Source: Cavia porcellus
Taxonomy: Eukaryota > Chordata > Mammalia > Rodentia > Caviidae
Length of the DNA stretch: 64,000 nucleotides
Assembly: GCF_034190915.1 (NCBI RefSeq)
Contig: NW_026947489.1
Span: 56,296,001 to 56,360,000, forward strand
Reading direction: 5' to 3'
Both the position numbers and the translations under genes were made by a program. Positions 21,205 through 30,400 of the stretch are shown here, piece by piece; the stretch's first letter is position 1, and every line of letters starts with the position of its first letter. The notes below the pieces were generated by a model. That model saw nothing but the letters and a program-made list of their open reading frames with translations, searched no databases and was not told the origin of the DNA.

Positions 21205-21546
21205 TGTCTTAGTTACTTTATGCTTGTCGCTGAGACAAAATACCTGAAGCCCAAAGTTGGGAAAGGAAAGGTTTATTTCTTACAGTTTTTGAAGGTTTTA
21301 GTCCACACTCAGTTGGATCCAAGGCAGGCAGGCATGGCTGGGCCGCCGTCCATGGTGGCTGCAAACAGCAAGCCAGAACCAGCAAAGAGCAAGACACACC
21401 TTCTTTCTGCCATTATATCACATCCTGGCTCCACCCCCATGTGGGCGGAGCACTGATACCATCAATCTAAGCACTAGACAATGAACCATCACAAATGTAC
21501 AATGCAAACTCATGAGGCTTGGGGGACACAGACATAAACCATGACA
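21205..21546 (-). repeat. 5' LTR of the MaLR element
   Basis: 342 bp, identical in length to its partner, with about 10 substitutions, mostly transitions. It is the transcription-side LTR in the minus orientation. Confidence 0.92.
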
Positions 21547-22379
21547 CCAGGAAACTAAAAACTCTATTGAAAACTGGCATAACAGCTTGAAAGAAACTGA
21601 GGATAGATTATCTGAAGTGGAGGGCAGATTTGTAATATGGGAGCACGAAATGAAAAACTTCTTAAAAATAACAAAAAACAAACAGCAACAATACAAAGGC
21701 TAGAAGATGATAAGAGAATCTATAACTTAAGAATTAAGAACATAAAAGAAGAAGTAGGGACACAAACAAATGGACTACAAAAGCTATTCACAGAAATAAT
21801 CCAAGAGAATTTCCCTAATCTAGCAAATGGTAAAGATACTCAGATGTATGAGACATACAGGACCCCAACCACCTACAACCCACACAGAGCTACACCCAGG
21901 CATATAATAATCAAAATTCCAGAAATTCAATATAAGAACAGAATATTAAAAGCTGTCAGAGACAAGAAACAGACACTTACAAGGGAACACCCATCAGAAT
22001 TACAGACTTCTTGGCACAAACCGTCAAATCACGAAGAGCATGGGGGGAAATAATTCAAGGTTTGAAAGATAATAACCTCCAGCCAAGATTGATATATCCT
22101 GCACAACTGTCCCTAGAAATTGATGGAAAAACAAGGTGCTTCCAGGATAAAGAGGAACTAGGGGAATTTGCAACCACCAATTCAACTCTACAGAGAATAC
22201 TGCAGGATATTCTAAAAAAGGAAAATACCAAGATTCCAAAAATAGTGGCAGAGAAACCACAATGAATGAAGCAGAAAGCGAAATGAAGAAGACAAACTGA
22301 CAACAAATGACAGAAAAAGAGCTCAACAGGAATGAGGCAGAGAAGATCGGATGGTAGGAACAGCTATTTTGGAGAAAAC

Positions 22380-23270
22380 AAGACATCATAATAGCTAGTG
22401 CTGATTTAGTATCATCTTGTTTTGAAGTCCCATCAAACTTGTATTCTTCTGTCTCCATCAGTGTTAAAAGGTTGTATCTTATTGGATTTTGTTATATATG
22501 ATAAGGTAAGCAAAAAATTTTATAGACAAGGAGATTATACAGAAACCATTGTTCATTTTCTGTTAATTGGTTCTAAATACCCTGTAATAATGTCATTCTC
22601 TTGAATGGTTTTATAGTGTCTTGATATGTTTGGTGCTACAATATATGAAGTTATACTCAAAGATTTCAAGGAAAGAGACACTATGGTAACTATTTTTATG
22701 TCAGGATATCTTGTGGTGAAACACTATTTTGCTTAAATGGTTGTGTTTTGACCTGTGCTGTTCTGTTGTTATGCCCTCTTTTATCTCAATTCTCCCTTTT
22801 TTAAAATTATTTACTTTTTTCTTTTTATCTTTTTAATTAAGGGAAAAATAAAAAATAGCAGGATACATTATAGTAACCTACTTTGATTTCCTATTAACTT
22901 GATTTGAAATCCTGTATTGCCCTCACCATCTTGTTTTGACTGATTTTCCCCTATTCTGCTTTGCTTGATAATACCAAGTTCGAAAGTATTGGCAACAACC
23001 TTGAAGACAATAATGAAGCCCATTCTGGTTGCCTATTATCTTCTTTTAAAGTCCTGTAATGTCTCCAGTGCTTTGGTTTTATTCTTTACTGTTTTGCTCA
23101 ATTTTATTATAACTGGCAATTCTTCTTAAAATAGCAAGAGGCAGTATGGTAACCATTGTTAATCACCTTGTATTTTGTTTTTACATTATCTATTATGTCC
23201 ATCCTTTTGATTTGACTGACTCTGTTCTGATGTCACATTTGGTTTTACTCTCTTCAAAAAAAGTAATAAG
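22380..23270 (+). repeat. tandem-like units in the HAL1 3' UTR
   Basis: A pattern of (A)GATAAC or an A-rich block, then TATGGTAACCATTGTT or TATAGTAACCTACTTT, then TTTCCTATTA and a 'CTTGTTTTGAAGTCCTGT'-like block, recurs every 100-250 bases. L1 copy 1 carries clearer copies at 17860-18230. The 3' end of the HAL1 family thus appears to be built of amplified units. Confidence 0.6.
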
Positions 23271-23881
23271 AACTGGGGGAGTAATAAAACCCAAAATGTG
23301 TAATTGTCATTGTAAAAAAGAAAGGAAAATATGCTCTAAAGGATATAACTGCATATATGTTTAAGAGTATAAGATAGATAACCATATTACTGAGTTTTTT
23401 TGATCATTGAACAAAAATGTTTGCACTCTCACTTTTTGAAAGTCCACTTTATATGCTTTAATTTTGTAACTTGAACAACTATTTCTAAGATGAGAATATG
23501 TAATCTATTAACTAGTGATTTCTTACTGTTTATCTTTTAAATTACGTATTACTTGTACCCTTTTTCTGTTTTTTCTTTTTCTCCTTAAATTAAAAAAAAG
23601 AATCAGAATGAATAGATAAAAAAAGATAGTAGAAATGAATGAAATATTAGTAACCACAATAAATGCAAGTAAACTATTTTCTAATTAAGATAAAGATTAT
23701 CATACTGAACTTAATAAAAACAAAATCTAGCTACATGTTCTTTTTTTTAGCTACATGTTCTTATATATCCATAAAGAATTTTTGAAAGGAAAAGATACAT
23801 CAAGTAGTCAAAACTACTTAACAGCTATATCAACATCATGCAAAATGGATTATAGACAAAAAGTATTACCATGTATATTAT

Positions 23882-24040
23882 TCCTTCTTTTTTTGGCCTT
23901 TGAGACAAGGTCTTTCTATGCAATTGAGGCTGGCCTTGTACTCATTTTGTACCAAGGGTGGTCTCAAACTTACAACAATCCTCCTGCCCCAGCCTTCTGA
24001 GTGCTGGGATTACAGACATGTGCCACCATGCCCATTTCTA
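23882..24040 (-). mobile_element. B1-type SINE, minus
   Basis: The plus strand reads TTTGAGACAAGGTCTTTCTA, then GAGGCTGGCCTTGTACTC, TGAGTGCTGGGATTACAGAC and TGTGCCACCATGCCC: a B1 copy in reverse. Confidence 0.92.
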
Positions 24041-24374
24041 TAGTGTTATTTCTAATAATAAAAGTAGTAATTCTCTATGAAAATACTATAATTCTAAATT
24101 TATATACTTATAGCCTCTAAATATATAAAGCAAAAATTGTCACAAATCCAGAGAGAAATAGACAAATGCATAATCTTTATATGAGACTTTGAAACATCTC
24201 TCTCAACAATTGATAGTTCAAAAAGGCAAAAAGATAAGCTACATAGCATAAATTCTGTGGTCGATAGCTTGATTTAAATATCTCTAACTAGACTCCTGCA
24301 ACCAATATCAGAATATATATAGTCTCTTATTATAGACAGCTAAGTCAGATAGAAATTAATATACAGTCAGAGAG

Positions 24375-24930
24375 CGATGGACCTCTCAAAGAAGTCATGA
24401 AAAATGAAGACATCAAAATTATAGCTAAAGGTGCATATGAAGAAGACCAAGCCTCAAGCCAAAGAGAAATGGCCAGACCCACATACTCCCCTAAGGAATA
24501 AGCAGTACTTGGAATTATAATTAGCATCATCTGGTCCAGTAAAGTCCAGATAGGCATCAGTCACCCAGGTGGGTGACCAGAACATCTGGACTCATCCTTC
24601 CTGAAGCAAAATGCTTTCATTCTTTTCATGTACCTTTTGCTAGTCATTGTACTTCCCTAGTGGATCAATATTAGCTAAGTAGTTTTACTTCTAATTTTAT
24701 TGGTTGATTATAGTTTGACCTACATTGTACTCAGCTGGTGATTTTGTTCTGCCTTGTGATTTTGCTCTATAAATTTTTAGAGAAATAACCTCAATGACAA
24801 CTCACTTTTGGGATCCCTCCTGTCTCTCAGAAGTTCTCTCTCAATAAATCTTTCCTACTCTTAACTTCTGTTGTTCCTTAGAATTCATTCTTCAGTTTCA
24901 GGGGGTATGAACTTGGTATATCTGACATTT
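24375..24930 (+). mobile_element. solo LTR, probably ERV1-type
   Basis: It contains a TATA-like CTATAAATTTTTAGAG, then GGGATCCCTCCTGTCTCTCA, a CAATAAATC poly(A) signal and CTTAGAATTCATTCTTCAG about 50 bases later: the R-U5 layout of gammaretrovirus-like LTRs. It interrupts an old L1. I did not find exact ends or a target duplication. Confidence 0.5.
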
Positions 24931-25149
24931 AACAGATAGGGAGTTATATTTCTCCTATATTATTCTGAAGCAATCATAAAACATTTCTAACTTCTCTCCA
25001 AAAATCCTAAAGTCAGCATCATATACTATATTCTTAGAGTACATGGTAAAACTCAAAACCAAGTGATATCTTTAAAAAAGATTTAGGCTTAGAAATTTCA
25101 ATGTACTTTTAATTAAACTCATGGATGGAAAAAGAAATCATAACCAACA

Positions 25150-25262
25150 TCAGAGCTGCATGTGGTGGCACACACCTTAATCTCAGTACTCTAGAGGTTG
25201 AATCATGAGTTCCAGGCCAGCCTGAAACACATAGCAAGACCCCATCTCAAAAACAAAACAAA
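25150..25262 (+). mobile_element. B1-type SINE, diverged
   Basis: It contains GCTGCATGTGGTGGCACACA, GAGTTCCAGGCCAGCCTGAA and AGCAAGACCCCATCTCAAAA. The middle is partly deleted. Confidence 0.88.
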
Positions 25263-25644
25263 CAAAATCAGAAAATATTTTTAAATCACAGTCATTTTCA
25301 CATGGAGCAGTAGACAGCACAATTTACCACTGGAGAAAGCTAGCTGATCCATTTGCGAAATGTAGCTGAAAAGTTCAGTAAAAGTCAACACAGAATGACC
25401 AGAGAGCCAAAATGCAAATTGCTGAAAGCCACGCCACTGAATATCAATTTGCTCAATAACCAGTTTGAATTTTTTTTTCAAAATATGTTGCATCTCATTT
25501 CTATTTTTATCTCCAGAGTATAAAAGTTGTTAGACTCCAATTTGAGTTATTTATGTCCAGCATGGGTTCAAGAGGTATGGGAGCCCACACTACAAGTACC
25601 AATTTAACCCTGGACTGACACCATCCTTTTTTCTTTCTCTCTCT

Positions 25645-25760
25645 CTCTCTTATTTATTTATTTATTTTTTTTTTGGAGAGTGGGAGTACCAGGCATTAAA
25701 CTCACATCTGACACTTGCCAGGTAGGTACTATGTCCCTGGGGTACATCTCAGGCCCTAAC
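25645..25760 (-). mobile_element. ID-type SINE, minus, old
   Basis: The plus strand reads TTTATTTATTTATTTTTTTT, AGTACCAGGCATTAAACTCA, TGCCAGGTAGG and GGGTACATCTCAGGCCC. It is diverged. Confidence 0.75.
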
Positions 25761-25764
25761 ACAG

Positions 25765-27090
25765 TCCTTATTACTGATCTTCATAGTCAAGGGTTACTGT
25801 CCCAAAACAACCTGCTCATTTTATCCTGGAAAACCCTTGCCTCCTTTTGCCTCCCACGATATACTCATGAATGGTTCACCCTGGGATGCATACCCCACAT
25901 TACCATCCTCCATCAAGCCAAGCAAAATCTTTGTTCTGGAGGGCTGGTTTATCTCCTACTCTTTTTTAGGTTGAGGAGGAGCCATTAATTGTTAAAGCCA
26001 GTTTTCTACAACCCTTTTGTAATGCAGATACAAGGGCTGGTGTAGATGCAAGAACTAAGTCAAACATGTACCTAAGACTTTGGGGAAAGGTAGAGGCTGG
26101 ACGTTTTCCATATTTCGGAGAACAGGCTATTCAGCATCTCTGGCAAACCACTGGCAAACTGTTTTCAGTGACCACTGACCCGGTGTCTACAAATGGCACA
26201 CGATGCCCAGTCAGGAAGGGGGTGCTTGAATCAAAGAGATGGCAAGATTTGACACAAGTAAAATAAAGGTGTGTCTTTTTGGGTGGAGCTACTCCTTTAA
26301 AACAGTTTTTAAACTTTGAGGTTTTAAAGTTTGAGAATCCTGAGGCCGAGGGAAGGGTAGGGCTTCTGGCCTGGAACTTACCCTAAGGAGCCACTGGAGA
26401 TGAGACGTTGAACCTTAAGTTTGCCTTTTCTTTGTGATATCTCCAAATTTTGTTCAGTAGGCTATACAAGCCCGGTCCAGCATCAAAGATGTCGTGGGGC
26501 ATGAAGGCAGGACTTTGCCTTGGCTCCACTAGGCAGAGATGGAAAGTGGTCTCCGCCCATGAGTCTCCTCTGAAGCCGTTCTGAAATGCATCTGATGTTC
26601 TGGGTGATTCCTGACCACAAAGCCAGGAGATGCCATCACAACCCAGCGGTACTAGAGGCCAGTTGGGTGGTCGGGAAAAATTCCCTTTTTTGAATATTCA
26701 AGAAGATGAGGGCTCCTCCGACAGGGCTTTGGGCTGGGGGGCTAAACTCACAGCAGCATATGCCCTTCTTGGGACCGCTGCTCCCGCTGCTCATCCAGGC
26801 AACTGTCTCCAGAAGCAGGCTAACCTTATGCCCTTCTCCGAGTTAACTAGGGTCCTCCAGACAGAGAAACGAGGCTCAGCATGCTCAGCCTGGACCTCAT
26901 GTCTAGCAGGAAGCATCATACCCGAATTTGGGGGCGTAAGAAAAAGCGGAAAATGATGCAACCCACGATTAGTTCATTCATCATGCATTTATTTAAGATC
27001 TACTGCTTGCTGGGGCCCACTTGGCCAGCAGTAGTCACACAACATGTAACCGCAAGCCAGAAACAACCAAGGAGCTCAAGGACTTAAACC
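25765..27090. other. intergenic upstream of the KRBA1 promoter, no gene recognised
   Basis: Mostly unique sequence of medium GC content that rises toward the promoter. There is no repeat or coding region I can name. Distal regulatory elements are possible but cannot be told from sequence alone. Confidence 0.4.
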
Positions 27091-27193
27091 GGAATGGCAT
27101 GCGCAGTTTCACAGTGGAGGGTCCATCAGGGCACAAGGGATGGGGCCTCAAGACCCCGCCCCTAACACGCCATCGACCCCTGCTCCCGCGTAG

Positions 27194-27213
27194 CCTTCTG
27201 GGAAGTGTAGTCC
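27194..27213 (-). promoter_or_regulatory. ZNF143/SBS-type promoter element
   Basis: The minus strand reads GGACTACACTTCCCAGAAGG. This matches the ACTACAnnTCCCA core recognised by ZNF143 (Staf) and related factors in many mammalian CpG promoters. It lies about 220-240 bases upstream of the start codon. Confidence 0.75.
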
Positions 27214-27431
27214 GCGCCTGCGCCCGTCGGACCACCGAGCCAGTTACTCCGGTAGAAAGCGGGTCCACCTCTACCGGACTGCCAGATGAGAGGGACAGGC
27301 CCGGGCGCGCCCACCCTCGCTCTTCCCTCGCGTCCCACGGCCCCGGCCTCGCCTCCTGGCTCGCGGAGCTGGGCGGACGCCGCGCCGGAAGCTGGGGTGG
27401 TCAAGGGGCTGCCGTGAGGCTGAGGCCCAGG

Positions 27432-27443
27432 ATGGCGCGCCAG
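27432..27443 (+). CDS. KRBA1: KRBA1 coding exon 1
   Basis: Codes MARQ and ends CAG before GTAAGG, a strong donor. Intron 1 is phase 0 and 4.9 kb long. A very short first coding exon before the KRAB exon is the usual arrangement in KRAB genes. Confidence 0.88.
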
Positions 27444-30400
27444 GTAAGGCGAGCCGGGGCGTACGCGCGGGGCGACCGGGGCAGCAGGGCGGGGAAGACC
27501 GCGACCGCCAACTTTGGGCCAGCCCAGTGTCCCAGATTTCTAGTCGATAAGTCTGGATCGTCCTCCGCCTCCCCCCATACTACCGGTCCCCGAGACACAG
27601 TGATCTCTAGATTCTCTCCATCCGGCGAAACTTGTCCTTTGCCTTTGCTCTACATGGCTTCTTTCGGTTACAAATTATCCTGAGAGTAATGGAGGTGGGC
27701 ATGAAGGCCTCAGGGCAATGGCTGTCTAGTACTTTTATATTTGATAAGATTCTGGATCCCGAGGAGTGGGGAGACACAGAAGACAGAACATATTCCAAAT
27801 TTTATCCTACTAAGGCGTGTAGAATCGAGAATTGTAGGGAGAGCTCCATCTGCCGTCGCTGGGGCACTGTCCGAGCTTAGCTGTGGGCTGTGGAAATGCC
27901 TATGGAGACGTGCTGCATTGTCTTCTGATGGGTACCTGGAGCCAACTGTGCAGTTGTGGTGACTCTGAAACTTTGGCCAAACTGGAGCGGCGTTGGGATG
28001 GTGGCCTGAAGTGTGGTCAGGTAGAGCAGGCTCTGTGCCAGCACCTTGTCATCACATAAGCATTGCAGAAGAGGGGAGGAGCCAGGAAAATGGACTGCCG
28101 CAGGTCAGGGCCAGTCTTCTTTGCAGCTGTAGTTGACAGGCAGCTCAAGGACACCTTTGCCCAGACATGCCATTGGCCCTACTCGGGACTGGACCGCTGA
28201 CTCTCAGAAAAGTATGCTTCCTCCCACTGTAGTTTCTTGGGGAAGGTGGCTAGCCGTGACCTCGGTGAGTACAAGGTGGAGAAGGACAGAGAGAACCTGC
28301 AGTCTTCCTGCTTAGTACGACTTCCCGAAGTCCAGGGGTGTAGGAGCACAGCCTGAAGGGGAGACACAGGGGTAGCGTGGTGTGATCTAGTGACCTAGGA
28401 GCCCAAGGTAAGCCTGGAGTATGGTCTAGGTTGGTAAGATGCATGTTCTGATGGGTGTTAGAGGAGGCTGCCCGGCTCTGGCAGTCCCAGATCGGCCCAA
28501 AGCCTCTCTCAGTTTATTGGGGAGGAGGCTGAAGTGAGGTCCAAAGGGAGCAGAGGGTGCAGGTGGTGAGCTGCAGGTGATGTCCCTCCTGTAGACAAGC
28601 ATTTGCACATTCAGTTTTTCCACACACGCGCTCCATTCTTCCTGCACTTCTCTGGACACTGACAAGAGCACCAACTCTAGCTACAGCAAGTCCCCATTGG
28701 CATCTTTTGAAAACTTGGTCACCAAAGATGGAAGAGGCCTGGAAAGCATTGCTCACAAAGATCTATTTAGCCTGTGGGTAAAAAAGCTTTGGAGGTAGTC
28801 CTGTGTGGAAGGCCCAAGGTGCCAGTATGTGTGACATGCAAGTAGATGAGAGGCAGACAGACCAGGTGGCAGTAACACCAGTCATAGCACTGTACACACC
28901 CCAGCATTTACTCTGGGCACTTTCCCTGCACTAATTCTCTTCGTGTTCACAACATCCCTGGGAGGTAGCTTATCATGAACTTAATATCATAGGTGAGTTT
29001 GCTCAGCCCAAGTGGCAAAGAAGTTTGGCTGAAGCTCCATAACCAATTAGTTCTGTGCACCCTTCTGTTTTTGGGAGAAGCAACTTGCATTACCCAAACT
29101 CACAGAAGACAGGTAGATCAGAATACTGTGATTTGAGACTGGCTTCCAAATTTCATGTGTTGGAAACTTACTTCCAAAGTTGTATGCTAATGTTGTTTGA
29201 GAGGTGGAAAATTGGGAAGCAGTTGAGTTATGAAGACTTTATCCTCATGAGTGGATTACTCCATTGATAGACTAATTGATTAATCAGTGATGGAAGGAGT
29301 GAGCTCTGGCTGGCTTGCCCTGGTTTACCATATCACATGTTGGGATACAGAAAAAGGTCCTACACAGTTGTGGCCTCTTAATGTAGGACTAACTTCTCAG
29401 ACCAAACCTGTAAGAAATTTATTTTCTTTGTGAATCACCCCATCTCAGGCATTCTGTTTAGAAACACAAAATGGACTGAGACCCAGAATAAACTAGCTGT
29501 GCACCGTGAAAATGAGAGCTAACACTCAAAACAGGAAATATATGGTGGCTGATTAAATCATTGGCCACCTGCCTTGTTTGTTTTGTACCACTATACCAGG
29601 ATATAAAGAACAGAGACTTAGTTCTCAGTTCTGGCCAAATACCACGGGGATGAGGTGACCAAGAGTCATGGGGCCCTCTGTCAGGGTCTCCAAGATCATC
29701 CAAGGCTCAAGAACTCACACGAGGACTCAGACTGAGCTGCTAGGCATCAGATACCATGAAACAACAGTAGCAGAGGCATGGGTGCAGTCTGGGGACAGCA
29801 AGGGACCAGCTTTCCAGAGGCCTTATCCAGTGCAGTCACAGGACATAGTTCTTCCAGCATGAAGTTGTGACAACTCCTGCAACATGTCGTATACTGGGGA
29901 AGCCCACTAGAGAGCAGTTAGTCACACAGGTACTCTCTGCCCAGGACATATGCAGATTCCATGTTCCCAGAAGGAATGCAGAGGCTTAGTACAAACTGTT
30001 CCCTTAGCACAGCCCAGCTACTGAGAATTGTGGGGACCCTTATGATGTTCCCAGATGCCTGCCAGGACCCACCTGCCTATAGTCTTTTTAAGAGCCTGTC
30101 CTGTTAGCTGTGTGGTCCAGAAGAAGAAATGTAAACCATTTTCTAAGAGAGATCCTGGAGGATGTCTGTGAGGTTCTGGAGAAGGAGTGACCATGATGGG
30201 CCACAGCCACAGGTTAGCTCGGGGGGAAAGGTTGTGGCTGCCACCATGACACAGAAGGGACCAGGATCACAGAGTGAGCTAGGGTGGTGGACGGCCTCTG
30301 ACCACCTTTGGGCTTCCAGACTGCTAGACAGTTGGTAGTCGGTCACCAGAGAGGCTATCCTGAGCCAGAGAGGTGGGTAGAACCCATTTTTGACAGGGTC

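Larger units (their letters stand above)
19373..21546 (-). mobile_element. complete young MaLR/ERVL-type LTR element
   Basis: Two 342-bp LTRs (19373-19714 and 21205-21546) flank a 1,490-bp internal region. Read on the minus strand, each LTR starts TGTCATGGTTTATG, has AAATAAACCTTTCC as the poly(A) region and ends CTAAGACA. The 5-bp duplication CCAGG (19368-19372, 21547-21551) interrupts the HAL1 ORF1. The internal region starts with GAATTTGGTACCGAAGAG on the minus strand, a leucine-tRNA-like primer binding site typical of ERVL/MaLR. By eye the LTRs differ at about 10 positions. No gag, protease, polymerase or envelope homology is recognised, so it is non-autonomous. Confidence 0.92.
18309..23598 (+). 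mobile_element. HAL1-like (half-L1) retroelement, complete ends
   Basis: A LINE-derived element bounded by perfect 13-bp target duplications AGAATCAGAATGA (18296-18308 and 23599-23611). The 5' UTR begins GACTTCTGGGAGAATATGGC. ORF1-related sequence runs at about 19079-19372 and 21552-22265. It includes a coiled-coil part (NEKLLKNNKKQ region) and a segment with QENFPNL and RATPRHIIIK, both L1 ORF1p hallmarks. A stop and a frameshift (about 22010-22050) break it. There is no reverse transcriptase: the 3' UTR follows ORF1 directly. That is the definition of a half-L1. Without the LTR element inserted at 19373-21546 and its 5-bp duplication, the length is about 3.1 kb. It inserted near the 3' end of L1 copy 1 and would have needed an L1 to move. 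Confidence 0.85.
23612..25500 (+). mobile_element. old L1 ORF2 fragment split by later insertions
   Basis: L1 ORF2-like blocks recur in order: CTAGCTACATGTTCTTATAT at 23750, AAATAGACAAATGCATAA at 24160, GAGACTTTGAAACATCTCTC at 24182, TCTCCAAAAATCCTAAAGTC at 24995. They are separated by a B1 (23882-24040), an LTR (about 24375-24930) and another B1 (25150-25262). All frames are broken. Confidence 0.55.
27095..27560 (+). promoter_or_regulatory. KRBA1: CpG-rich promoter and first exon region of KRBA1
   Basis: A sharp local rise in GC and CpG (many CGCG, GCGC and CCGG sites) surrounds the first coding exon at 27432. No TATA box is seen. Promoter-type motifs visible are an NRF1-like GCATGCGCA (27097-27105), a ZNF143-type element (27194-27213) and an ETS-type CCGGAAG (27385-27391). 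The pattern is that of a housekeeping promoter. The exact transcription start is not determinable by eye. Confidence 0.85.

Noticed and set aside
21637..22265. two adjacent frames resembling L1 ORF1 protein
   Set aside because: As a functional gene: they are separated by a frameshift, lack the N-terminal part because of the LTR insertion, and belong to the HAL1-like element.
27021..27683. 220-codon open frame across the KRBA1 promoter
   Set aside because: It only runs open because the CpG island lacks stop codons. The genuine coding part is the ATG at 27432 to the donor at 27443.
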